Part shown: piece after piece, positions 29,268 to 37,453 of the stretch | Numbering within the stretch: position 1 is the stretch's first letter | How the letters are laid out: every line of letters begins with the position of its first letter | Assembly (NCBI RefSeq): GCF_000472525.1 | Contig: NZ_AWZT01000006.1 | Span: forward strand, 124,197 to 188,196 | Direction: 5' to 3' | Source: Paraburkholderia dilworthii | GTDB lineage: Bacteria > Pseudomonadota > Gammaproteobacteria > Burkholderiales > Burkholderiaceae | Length of the DNA: 64,000 nucleotides | The notes under the pieces: model-generated | Database searches by the model: none | Told to the model about the DNA's origin: nothing | The model's input: the letters and a program-made list of their open reading frames with translations, nothing else | Translations under genes and position numbers: made by a program

Positions 29268-30341
29268 ATGCCCCCGCACAACACCGACGATGTCCGCATT
29301 CGCGAATTGAAAGAACTCACGCCGCCCGCTCACCTGATCCGCGAATTTGCCTGCGACGAAGCGGTGTCCGACCTGATCTACACCTCGCGCACGGCCATGC
29401 ATCGCATTCTGCACGGCATGGATGACCGCCTGATCGTGATCGTCGGGCCGTGCTCGATTCACGATACGAAGGCGGCGATGGAGTACGCGAGGCGTCTCGT
29501 CGAACAACGCAAGCGCTTCGCAGGCGAACTCGAAGTCGTGATGCGCGTGTACTTCGAAAAACCGCGGACGACGGTGGGCTGGAAGGGTCTCATCAACGAC
29601 CCGCATATGGACAACAGCTTCAAGATCAACGAAGGACTGCGCACGGCGCGCGAGCTGCTGTTGCGCATCAACGAACTTGGTCTGCCGGCCGGCACCGAGT
29701 ATCTCGACATGATCAGCCCGCAGTACATTGCCGATCTGATCTCGTGGGGCGCGATCGGCGCGCGGACCACCGAGTCGCAAGTGCACCGCGAACTCGCTTC
29801 GGGCCTGTCGTGCCCGGTCGGCTTCAAGAACGGCACGGACGGCAATGTGAAGATCGCCGTCGACGCGATCAAAGCCGCCTCGCAGCCGCACCATTTCCTG
29901 TCGGTCACAAAGGGCGGGCACTCGGCGATCGTATCGACGGCCGGCAACGAGGATTGCCACATCATCCTGCGCGGCGGCAAGACGCCGAATTACGACGCGG
30001 ACAGCGTGAACGCAGCGTGCTCGGACATCGGCAAGTCGGGTCTCGCCGCGCGTCTGATGATCGACGCGAGCCACGCGAATAGCTCGAAGAAGCACGAGAA
30101 CCAGATTCCGGTGTGCGCCGACATCGGCCGCCAGATTGCTTCGGGCGACGAACGAATTATCGGCGTGATGGTGGAGTCGCACCTGGTGGCCGGCCGCCAG
30201 GACTTGCAGGAAGGCTGCGCGCTCACGTACGGGCAGAGCGTCACCGACGCATGCATCGGCTGGGACGAAAGCGTCGCGGTGCTCGAAGGTCTCGCCGACG
30301 CCGTCAAGCAGCGGCGAGTGGCGCGTGGAAGCGGCAACTGA
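29268..30341 (+). CDS. aroG: 3-deoxy-7-phosphoheptulonate synthase (DAHP synthase, class I)
   Basis: Condenses PEP with erythrose 4-phosphate, the first step of the shikimate pathway (357 aa). Class I (AroF/G/H) features: VIVGPCSIHD, YFEKPRTTVGWKGLINDP, the metal-site region VTKGGHSAIVSTAGNEDCHIILRGG and MIDASHANSSKKHENQ. ATG at 29268 has a clear AGGAG site 6 nt upstream; 17 upstream codons to 29217 would enter the leader. Which amino acid inhibits it cannot be told with certainty. Expression is apparently governed by the attenuator directly upstream, and an intrinsic terminator follows. Confidence 0.96.
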   Translation: MPPHNTDDVRIRELKELTPPAHLIREFACDEAVSDLIYTSRTAMHRILHGMDDRLIVIVGPCSIHDTKAAMEYARRLVEQRKRFAGELEVVMRVYFEKPRTTVGWKGLINDPHMDNSFKINEGLRTARELLLRINELGLPAGTEYLDMISPQYIADLISWGAIGARTTESQVHRELASGLSCPVGFKNGTDGNVKIAVDAIKAASQPHHFLSVTKGGHSAIVSTAGNEDCHIILRGGKTPNYDADSVNAACSDIGKSGLAARLMIDASHANSSKKHENQIPVCADIGRQIASGDERIIGVMVESHLVAGRQDLQEGCALTYGQSVTDACIGWDESVAVLEGLADAVKQRRVARGSGN

Positions 30342-30381
30342 AAGCAGTTCGCCTGCGTCGCAAGGATGCAGTTTGCAGCAC

Positions 30382-30414
30382 AAAAACCCGGCGCATGGAG
30401 CCGGGTTTTTTATT
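30382..30414 (+). terminator. intrinsic terminator of aroG
   Basis: AAAAACCCGG, nine-base loop, CCGGGTTTTT, then TATTT; 41 bp after the aroG stop. A complete transcription unit (promoter, leader, attenuator, gene, terminator) is therefore visible. Confidence 0.85.
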
Positions 30415-30486
30415 TGATTAGTCGAACAGATGAATGGGGCTCGACAACGCCCCTATGTACCGTGACAGCTTATCGCCGCGTCGTGA

Positions 30487-30594
30487 ACGCGCGCGTCCGA
30501 TGTGGTCAACAAGGAAACCACCAAGTTCACCATCGACACGCTCGTCGAAATGTTGAGCCGGATCGGCAAGCCGGTTACGTTGGCGGTTGGATAG
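30487..30594 (+). pseudogene. C-terminal remnant of a Xre/HigA-type antitoxin
   Basis: A 35-codon frame without a start codon, directly preceded by TGA and ending in TAG, encodes TRASDVVNKETTKFTIDTLV then EMLSRIGKPVTLAVG. The pattern SDV..NK..KFTIDTLVEML resembles the end of the helix-turn-helix domain in Xre-family antitoxins, after the recognition helix. No toxin or N-terminal half is present between aroG and hmp, so this looks like a decayed toxin–antitoxin or regulator gene. The assignment rests on a short segment. Confidence 0.4.
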
Positions 30595-30665
30595 CGCGTG
30601 TGGCTCGCCGCATTGTTGCGCTTATTTGCGCTCGGTTGCGCGGCTTGCCATGCGCGAACGGCGCT

Positions 30666-31871
30666 TTACTCGATCGCGCCTGAACCGAATACTTCGGTAT
30701 GAATCCGCGACGGGTCCACGCCGAACGCGGCCAGCGCATCCCGCTGTGCACGCATGAAGGGCACCGGCCCGCAAATGTAGTAGTCCGCATCCGGCACGAT
30801 AACCTGACCGGCGATTTTCGCGACGTCGAGACGGCCCTCGAAGTCGTAGTCGGCACCTTGCCGGTCGGCTGCGTCAACCGCCTCATAGAACACCACGCGC
30901 TTCACGCTCGGGTGCGACGCAACGGTCTCGTTGAGCCACTCCCGGAACGCATGCACGCGGCCATTCCGGCATGCGTGCACGAAAGTCACGCTTCGCTGGC
31001 TGCCGTCGGCGAGTAGCGTCGAGAGCATCGAGGTCATCGGCGTCACGCCTACGCCGCCGCTCATCAGCACAACAGGCGTGGTCGTCTTACGATCGAGCGT
31101 GAAGTCGCCCATCGGAGCGCTGACATGCACGACCGCGCCCTCTTCCACGCCGGCATGCAGCAGGTTCGAGACGTGGCCCGGCGCCGTGTCTTCGCGACCA
31201 TCTTCGCGCTTCACCGAAATGCGCAGCCACTTGCCATGCGGCGCGTCCGACAAGCTGTACTGGCGCGGCTGGTCGACGCCCAGTTTGTCGACGAAGCGTT
31301 TCACGCTCACGTACTGACCGGGCTCGAAGTCACACGCGGCCGATCCGTCGGCAGGCGTCAGATAGAACGACGTGATTTCGTCGCTCTCCACCTGCTTGCG
31401 CGCCACCTTGAACGGACGGAAGCCGCTCCACGCCGCGCCCTCATACAGCTTCGCCTCGGTGCCGACAAAGATATTCGCGAGCTGACCGTACGCGACTTCC
31501 CAGGCAGCCAGCGTGGGCTGATCGACTGCATCGCCGAGCACGTCGACGATGGCGCCCAGCAGGTGACGCCCGACAATCGGATAGTGCTCGGGCCGGATGT
31601 TCAGGCTTGCGTGCTTGTTGGCAATCCGCGACACGGTCGTGCCGAGCGCGCCCAGATTGTCGATGTTGGCCGCATACGCGTACACCGCGCGCGCAAGCGT
31701 TTCAGGTTGATTGCCACTTTGCTGGTGCGTCTGGTTGAACAGATTCTTAAGTTCGGGATGATGCGCGAACATGCGCTTGTAGAAGTGCTTTGCAATGGTC
31801 GTGCCGTGCTCGGCAAGCACGGGCGCGGTAGCTTTGACGCGGGCAATCTGCTCGGTGGTCAGGGCGGTCAT
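30666..31871 (-). CDS. hmp: flavohemoprotein (nitric oxide dioxygenase)
   Basis: Oxidises NO to nitrate using O2 and NAD(P)H (401 aa). Residues 1–138 form the globin domain with the proximal His in IRPEHYPIVGRHLLGAI; the FAD domain has RQYSLSDAP near 210; the NAD domain has MSGGVGVTPMTSMLSTLL and ends FMRAQRDALAAFGV followed by HTEVFG. Full length. An AGGAGAA ribosome site precedes the ATG, and an NsrR-like operator sits 16 bp upstream of the ATG, matching NO-induced control. Confidence 0.97.
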   Translation of the reverse strand: MTALTTEQIARVKATAPVLAEHGTTIAKHFYKRMFAHHPELKNLFNQTHQQSGNQPETLARAVYAYAANIDNLGALGTTVSRIANKHASLNIRPEHYPIVGRHLLGAIVDVLGDAVDQPTLAAWEVAYGQLANIFVGTEAKLYEGAAWSGFRPFKVARKQVESDEITSFYLTPADGSAACDFEPGQYVSVKRFVDKLGVDQPRQYSLSDAPHGKWLRISVKREDGREDTAPGHVSNLLHAGVEEGAVVHVSAPMGDFTLDRKTTTPVVLMSGGVGVTPMTSMLSTLLADGSQRSVTFVHACRNGRVHAFREWLNETVASHPSVKRVVFYEAVDAADRQGADYDFEGRLDVAKIAGQVIVPDADYYICGPVPFMRAQRDALAAFGVDPSRIHTEVFGSGAIE

Positions 31872-31886
31872 TTGTACTTCTCCTTA

Positions 31887-31909
31887 AAGATGTACGTAAG
31901 ATACATCTT
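31887..31909 (-). promoter_or_regulatory. NsrR-type operator upstream of hmp
   Basis: Perfect 8-bp inverted repeat AAGATGTA / TACATCTT separated by 7 bp, the same size and near-consensus sequence as NO-responsive NsrR sites described for hmp in enterobacteria and Neisseria. It abuts the hmp ribosome-binding region, so bound NsrR would block transcription. nsrR itself is not in the window. Confidence 0.75.
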
Positions 31910-31976
31910 AAAAACCGTGATTCCCTCAGGCAAATTGTCGCAGCGTCGTCACCGCTTGCAGGAAGGGGCAATGCGT

Positions 31977-32531
31977 CTAATTTTGGCCACGATTGTGCTG
32001 CCAGAGCACGTCCGCGCCGCCGTCAGTGCGGTTGAGCACGCGTGCAAGGACGAACAGAAGATCTGACAGACGGTTCACATACTGACGCGGCGCGGCATTG
32101 ATGGCTTCCTCTTCACCGAGCGCGACGATCGCGCGTTCGGCGCGGCGGCAAACGGTGCGGCACACATGCGCGAGTGACGCCGCCCGCGAGCCGCCCGGCA
32201 AGATGAACTCCTTTAGAGGCGGTAGTGCAGCGTTGTGGTCGGCGAGCCAGTCGTCGAGTTGCGCAAGATGGCGGTCGGTGATCATGGTGTGACCCGGTAT
32301 GCAGAGTTCGCCGCCAAGGTCGAACAGGTCATGCTGGATCGAGACTAGTGCCGGTCGCACATTGTCGGGTAGACGCTCGCACAACAACACGCCGAGGTTC
32401 GAATTGAGTTCGTCGACGTCGCCGATTGCCGCAATGCGCGCGCTGTCTTTGCGCACACGCCGGCCGTCGCCAAGACCGGTGGTGCCGTCGTCGCCGGTAC
32501 GAGTGACAATCTTGCTCAGGCGGTTACCCAT
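31977..32531 (-). CDS. cob(I)alamin adenosyltransferase, PduO type
   Basis: 184-aa ATP:corrinoid adenosyltransferase making adenosylcobalamin. The N-terminal KIVTRTGDDGTTGLGDGRRV is the ATP-binding signature, then DELNSNLGVLL, FILPGGS and the RTVCRRAERA active-site helix, ending NRLSDLLFVLARVLNR. ATG at 32531 has GGGAGA 4 nt upstream; a start at 32543 would leave no ribosome site. No cobalamin riboswitch box was found upstream. A hairpin TGCCCCG/CGGGGCA lies at 32558–32578. Confidence 0.92.
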   Translation of the reverse strand: MGNRLSKIVTRTGDDGTTGLGDGRRVRKDSARIAAIGDVDELNSNLGVLLCERLPDNVRPALVSIQHDLFDLGGELCIPGHTMITDRHLAQLDDWLADHNAALPPLKEFILPGGSRAASLAHVCRTVCRRAERAIVALGEEEAINAAPRQYVNRLSDLLFVLARVLNRTDGGADVLWQHNRGQN

Positions 32532-32846
32532 GATATCTCCCATGCATTGAATGACGATGCCCCGTCAATTGCGGGGCACTACCGCGTAGACAGCGCATCG
32601 GGCGCCGGCAAAGCGACGGTTTCCTGTCGCGGTTCCCTGCCACTGTGCTGGCCGTCCGCAGCCGCCGCACATCAACACCGCGTTAACCATATTGCGCGGA
32701 TCCGGCAGCCGCCGCCATTATAGGGGCGGGGCCGGCGCGAAGCGGGCTGAAGCCGGCCCGAAAGCAATCGGCGTAAAATGAAGCACCTGCTGCAAAGAGC
32801 GGCTGCGCCTCATAGTTATCAAGAAGCTTTTTTCATGAGAGCGGAG

Positions 32847-33115
32847 TAAGTGCCAAAGCACCCACTCGCGTCGACGTCATTCATAGGGCCGGGGCAGGTG
32901 ATGAAGTGCCAATTCCAGGTCGAATTCATTGAGCGGACCGGACCAAGCGCTGAAGCATCAACACCAGGCCGAAATCATTGATGAGACCGGACCAAACGCT
33001 AAAGCACTAACTCAAGGTCGAAATCATTGACGGGACCAGAGCAAGCGCTAAAGCGCCAACTTCAGGTCGAAATCATCGATGCGACCGGACTAAGCGCTAA
33101 AGCACTAACTCCGGT
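32847..33115 (+). repeat. 49-bp tandem repeat, five units plus a partial
   Basis: Units start at 32847, 32896, 32945, 32994 and 33043, each exactly 49 bp, followed by a partial unit from 33092. A consensus unit begins AAGCGCTAAAGCACTAACTC and continues with AGGTCGAAATCATTGATG then GGACCGGACC. Inner units are most alike; the first is most diverged. 49 is not a multiple of three, so the repeat is not coding. It lies directly upstream of the flavoprotein gene at 33133, which begins 17 bp after it. Confidence 0.85.
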
Positions 33116-33132
33116 CGACACAGGAGACATGC

Positions 33133-34548
33133 GTGAATCATCCCGTTCCGCCGGCCCCGCTACGCCGGCCCTTCCCCGCCGAATTGCTGAGCGCGCTCAC
33201 GAACGCCTTCGGCGAGCGCCTGTCAGTCGCGCAAGCAGTGCGTGAACATCATGGCCGCGACGAATCACCGTTCGATCCCCAACTGCCCGACGCTGTCGTC
33301 TTCGCGCGCAATACCGAAGACGTGCAAACCGCCGTCAAGCTGTGCGGCCAGTACAACGTGCCGATCATTCCGTACGGCAACGGCTCGTCGCTGGAAGGAC
33401 ATCTGCTCGCGGTGCAGGGCGGCGTGTCGATCGATCTGTCGGAAATGAACCGCGTGCTGTCGATCAACGCCGAAGATCTGACGGTCACCGTCGAGCCCGG
33501 CATCTCACGCAAGCAGTTGAACGAAGCACTGCGCGACACCGGCCTCTTCTTCCCGATCGATCCGGGCGCCGACGCGAGCATCGGCGGCATGTCGGCCACG
33601 CGTGCGTCCGGTACGAACGCGGTGCGCTACGGCACGATGCGCGAGAACGTGCTGGGGCTCACCGTTGTGCTGGCCGACGGCCGCGTCATCAAGACCGGCA
33701 CGCGGGCGCGCAAATCGTCCGCGGGTTACGATCTCACGCGTTTGTTCGTCGGTTCGGAGGGCACGCTCGGCGTGATCACCGAAATCACCGTGCGTCTTTA
33801 TCCGCAGCCGGAGGCCGTGTCCGCCGCCGTGTGCGCATTTCCGTCGATGGGCGACGCGGTGCGCGCCGTCATCGAAACGATTCAGATCGGCGTGCCGATT
33901 GCACGCGTCGAGTTCGTCGACGCCCTCGCGATCCGCTCGATCAACCGGCATTCGAATCTGACGCTGCGCGAAGCGCCCACACTGTTCTTCGAATTCCACG
34001 GCACCGAAGCCGGCGTAAAGGAACAGGCCGAACTCGTGCAGGAACTCGCCGCGCAGAACGGCGGCGAAGGGTTCGAATGGGCGACGCGGCCGGAAGACCG
34101 CAGCCGTCTGTGGAACGCGCGCCACAACGCCTATTTCGCGATGCTGCAACTGAAGCCCGGCTGCCGCGCCGTCACGACCGACGTCTGCGTGCCGATCTCG
34201 CGACTCGCGGAATGCGTCGTCGAGACGGAACAGGATCTAAAGGAGTCGCCGCTGCCCTGCCCGATCGTCGGCCATGTCGGCGACGGCAACTTCCACGTCG
34301 CGATTCTGATCGATCCGGGCAAGCCCGAGGAACTCGCCGAGGCGGAACGGTTGAACCATCGCATCGTGCAGCGCGCGCTGCGCATGGACGGCACGTGCAC
34401 CGGCGAGCATGGCGTGGGTCTGCACAAGATGGGCTTTCTGCTCGAAGAACACGGCGACGTCGCGGTCGACACGATGCGCTCGATCAAGCACGCGCTCGAT
34501 CCGCGCAATCTGATGAACCCCGGCAAGATTTTTAGCTGGGCGGCGTGA
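33133..34548 (+). CDS. FAD-binding oxidase (D-lactate/glycolate dehydrogenase-like)
   Basis: 471-aa flavoprotein of the GlcD/Dld family. The FAD-binding PCMH domain shows IIPYGNGSSLEGHL and SIGGMSATRASGTNAVRYGTM; the C-terminal FAD-oxidase domain contains IVGHVGDGNFH and GTCTGEHGVGLHKMGFL. The substrate is probably a D-2-hydroxy acid such as D-lactate. GTG at 33133 is used, with AGGAGA 5 nt upstream; an ATG four bases earlier is in another frame. The gene precedes glcDEF on the same strand and is a paralogue of glcD, but the 179-bp gap suggests separate expression. Confidence 0.87.
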   Translation: MNHPVPPAPLRRPFPAELLSALTNAFGERLSVAQAVREHHGRDESPFDPQLPDAVVFARNTEDVQTAVKLCGQYNVPIIPYGNGSSLEGHLLAVQGGVSIDLSEMNRVLSINAEDLTVTVEPGISRKQLNEALRDTGLFFPIDPGADASIGGMSATRASGTNAVRYGTMRENVLGLTVVLADGRVIKTGTRARKSSAGYDLTRLFVGSEGTLGVITEITVRLYPQPEAVSAAVCAFPSMGDAVRAVIETIQIGVPIARVEFVDALAIRSINRHSNLTLREAPTLFFEFHGTEAGVKEQAELVQELAAQNGGEGFEWATRPEDRSRLWNARHNAYFAMLQLKPGCRAVTTDVCVPISRLAECVVETEQDLKESPLPCPIVGHVGDGNFHVAILIDPGKPEELAEAERLNHRIVQRALRMDGTCTGEHGVGLHKMGFLLEEHGDVAVDTMRSIKHALDPRNLMNPGKIFSWAA

Positions 34549-34727
34549 AACGTTGCGACGCGCGTTACTGAGTGGGACCGAGCAGGGCTTGGCGCGGCTA
34601 AGGTCGCCTAAGTCGACTAAGCGCAACCGGGCACGATCGAGCGCAATCAAGCCGCGGCGGCCGCAACCGCCCCGCGACCCAAGCGCCGGATAGCACGATG
34701 GGTGAGAGACAAGAGGAGACGACACAC

Positions 34728-36221
34728 ATGAACGCACCCGCCGAATTGACGGCCGAGGTTCTCGCCCAGCGCCAGCGCGAAGTCGTGCAGGCGCTGATGG
34801 CTGTCCTGCCGAACCACTGTCTGCTGTATCGCGACGAAGACACTGTCGCGTACGACTGCGACGGCCTCGCCGCCTATCGTCGTCTGCCGCTGGCCGTCGC
34901 GTTGCCGGAAACGGAGTCGCAGGTCCAGCGAATCGTGCAGATCTGCCATCGTCTCGGTGTGCCTATCGTGCCGCGCGGCGCGGGCACGGGCCTCTCCGGC
35001 GGCGCGATGCCGATTCGCCACGGCGTGGTCGTGTCGCTCGCGCGCTTCAGGAAGATCGTCGAAGTCGATTCCTACGCGCGAACCGCCACGGTGCAACCGG
35101 GCGTGCGCAATCTGTCGATTTCGGAAGCGGCCGCACCGTACGGCTTGTACTACGCACCGGACCCGTCGTCGCAGATTGCCTGCACGATTGGCGGCAATGT
35201 GTCGGAGAACTCGGGCGGCGTGCATTGCCTCAAATACGGCCTCACCGTGCACAACGTGCTGCGCGTGCGCGCCGTGACGATGGAAGGCGACATCGTCGAA
35301 TTCGGCTCGCTCGCGCCCGACGCACCCGGCCTCGATCTGCTCGCCGTGCTGATCGGCAGCGAAGGCATGTTCGCGATCGTCACCGAAGTCACCGTCAAGC
35401 TGATCCCGAAACCGCAAACGGCGCAGGTCATCATGGCCAGTTTCGACGACGTCGTGAAAGGCGGCGATGCAGTCGCCGGCATCGTCGCGGCGGGCATCAT
35501 TCCGGCTGGTCTCGAAATGATGGACAAACCGGCCACGCGCGCCGTCGAAGAATTCGTGCACGCGGGCTACGACCTCGAAGCGGCAGCGATCCTGCTGTGC
35601 GAATCCGACGGCACGCCAGAGGAAGTCACCGACGAAATCGTCCGCATGACCGCGGTGCTGCGCGAACATGGCGCGACCCGCATCCAGATCTCGCGCACAG
35701 AAAACGAGCGGCTGCGCTTCTGGTCCGGCCGCAAGAACGCGTTCCCCGCCGCGGGCAGGATTTCGCCGGACTACTACTGCATGGACGGCACGGTGCCGCG
35801 CCGCAGTATCGGGCCGCTGCTCTCGCGCATCGAAGAGATGGAGAAAAAATACGGGCTGCGCTGCATCAACGTGTTTCATGCGGGCGACGGCAACATGCAT
35901 CCGCTGATCCTCTTCAATGGCAACGACCAGGACGAATGGCACCGCGCGGAAGCGTTCGGCTCGGACATCCTGGAAGCCTGCGTCGAACTGGGCGGCACGG
36001 TGACGGGCGAGCACGGCGTCGGCATCGAAAAGATCAATTCGATGTGCGTGCAGTTCTCGCCCGAAGAGCGCGATGCGTTTCACGCCGTCAAACGTGCCTT
36101 CGATCCGGCCGGGCTGCTAAACCCGGACAAGGGAATTCCTACGCGAGCGCGTTGTGCGGAGTACGGCAAGATGCATGTGCGAGGCGGTCTGTTGCCGCAT
36201 CCGGAATTGCCGCGCTTCTAG
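34728..36221 (+). CDS. glcD: glycolate oxidase FAD subunit GlcD
   Basis: 497-aa FAD subunit of glycolate dehydrogenase. IVPRGAGTGLSGGAMP and CTIGGNVSENSGGVHCLKYG are the FAD loops; IGSEGMFAIVTEVTVKLIP and the C-terminal CINVFHAGDGNMHPLILFN and GTVTGEHGVGIEKI match GlcD. ATG at 34728 follows a GAGGAG site; ten upstream codons are unconserved. Works with GlcE and GlcF encoded next to convert glycolate to glyoxylate and feed electrons to the membrane quinone pool. Confidence 0.96.
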   Translation: MNAPAELTAEVLAQRQREVVQALMAVLPNHCLLYRDEDTVAYDCDGLAAYRRLPLAVALPETESQVQRIVQICHRLGVPIVPRGAGTGLSGGAMPIRHGVVVSLARFRKIVEVDSYARTATVQPGVRNLSISEAAAPYGLYYAPDPSSQIACTIGGNVSENSGGVHCLKYGLTVHNVLRVRAVTMEGDIVEFGSLAPDAPGLDLLAVLIGSEGMFAIVTEVTVKLIPKPQTAQVIMASFDDVVKGGDAVAGIVAAGIIPAGLEMMDKPATRAVEEFVHAGYDLEAAAILLCESDGTPEEVTDEIVRMTAVLREHGATRIQISRTENERLRFWSGRKNAFPAAGRISPDYYCMDGTVPRRSIGPLLSRIEEMEKKYGLRCINVFHAGDGNMHPLILFNGNDQDEWHRAEAFGSDILEACVELGGTVTGEHGVGIEKINSMCVQFSPEERDAFHAVKRAFDPAGLLNPDKGIPTRARCAEYGKMHVRGGLLPHPELPRF

Positions 36222-36357
36222 CGCCAAGCAACGCGCATAGACGGTTGTGGCGGCGTTTCACTCCATCCCACCCTGATTACCCGATGCGGGTCCGCTCCGG
36301 GTTGCCAGCGAGCCCCCGCCCGGTACAATCGATCGAAACACAACGAAGCAGGGCATC

Positions 36358-37446
36358 ATGGAAGAGGACGACATCGTCGCCGTATGGTCGGAACGCGTGC
36401 GTTCCGCCAGCGCCGCGGGACGCGCGTTGCGCATCCGCGGCGGCGGCACGAAAGACTGGTACGGCCAAACGCTGGAAGGCGAGATCCTCGACACGCGTGC
36501 TTATCGCGGCATCATCGCGTATGACCCGGCCGAGCTGGTGATCACCGCGCGCGCCGGCACGCCGCTGCTCGAAATCGAAGCCGCGCTCGCCGAACACAAT
36601 CAGATGCTCGCCTTCGAGCCGCCGCACTTTGGGCCGCAAGCCACTTTCGGCGGCTGCGTGGCCGCAGGCATCGCCGGCCCGCGCCGTCCGTCGGCCGGTG
36701 CGGCGCGCGACTTCGTGCTCGGCGCGGTCATCATGAACGGCCAGGGGCAGACACTGCATTTTGGCGGCCAGGTGGTGAAAAACGTCGCCGGTTATGACGT
36801 CTCCCGTTTGATGGCGGGTTCGCTCGGCACGCTCGGGCTGATCCTCGAACTCTCGGTCAAGGTTCTGCCGCAGCCGCAGGCCGAGACCACGCTCAAGTTC
36901 GACATGAACGGCACCGACGCGGTCCGCAAGCTCAACGAATGGGGCGGCCGGCCGCTGCCGATCACCGCGAGCGCGTGGCGGCACGGTACGCTCGCCGTGC
37001 GTCTCGCGGGCGCGGAGAGCGCGGTCAAGTCGGCGCGTTCGTCGCTGGGCGGCGAGGTTGTCGATGCCGTCGAGGCCGAACGCTTCTGGGCGGGCCTGCG
37101 CGAACAGACCGACTCGTTCTTCGCCGCGATTCCGCCGAAAGCCGCGCTATGGCGGCTCGCGCTGCCGTCCATCACCGAGCCGCTGCAACTGCCCGGCGCA
37201 CAATTGATGGAATGGGGCGGCGCGCAGCGCTGGTGGATCACGGACACCGACGCGCAAACGGTGCGCATCAGCGCGAAGCAAGCCGGCGGCCACGCGACGA
37301 TCTTCCGCACGGGTCTCGGCTACGACCGTGGCGCGGGCGTGTTCACACCGCTGCCGGCGCCGCTGATGAAAATCCATCGCGGCCTGAAAACCGCTTTCGA
37401 CCCGGCCCGCATCTTCAATCGCGGCCGTCTCTACCCCGACTTTTGA
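36358..37446 (+). CDS. glcE: glycolate oxidase subunit GlcE
   Basis: 362-aa second FAD-binding subunit. It shows RIRGGGTKDWYG, TARAGTPLLEIEAALAEHNQ, GGCVAAGIAGPRRPSAGAARDF and NVAGYDVSRLMAGSLGTLGLI, all typical of GlcE. The gene lies 136 bp after glcD and 7 bp before glcF. Confidence 0.95.
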   Translation: MEEDDIVAVWSERVRSASAAGRALRIRGGGTKDWYGQTLEGEILDTRAYRGIIAYDPAELVITARAGTPLLEIEAALAEHNQMLAFEPPHFGPQATFGGCVAAGIAGPRRPSAGAARDFVLGAVIMNGQGQTLHFGGQVVKNVAGYDVSRLMAGSLGTLGLILELSVKVLPQPQAETTLKFDMNGTDAVRKLNEWGGRPLPITASAWRHGTLAVRLAGAESAVKSARSSLGGEVVDAVEAERFWAGLREQTDSFFAAIPPKAALWRLALPSITEPLQLPGAQLMEWGGAQRWWITDTDAQTVRISAKQAGGHATIFRTGLGYDRGAGVFTPLPAPLMKIHRGLKTAFDPARIFNRGRLYPDF

Positions 37447-37453
37447 GCGCGCG

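Noticed and set aside
30366..30683. 105-codon plus-strand ORF after aroG
   Set aside because: It begins within the aroG terminator and runs over the antitoxin remnant in a different frame; Arg-rich with no domain.
32532..32800. Cobalamin riboswitch in front of the adenosyltransferase
   Set aside because: No B12-box or conserved riboswitch core could be found; only a TGCCCCG/CGGGGCA hairpin is present.
32847..33115. CRISPR array
   Set aside because: Units are contiguous 49-bp imperfect repeats with no unique spacers and no cas genes.
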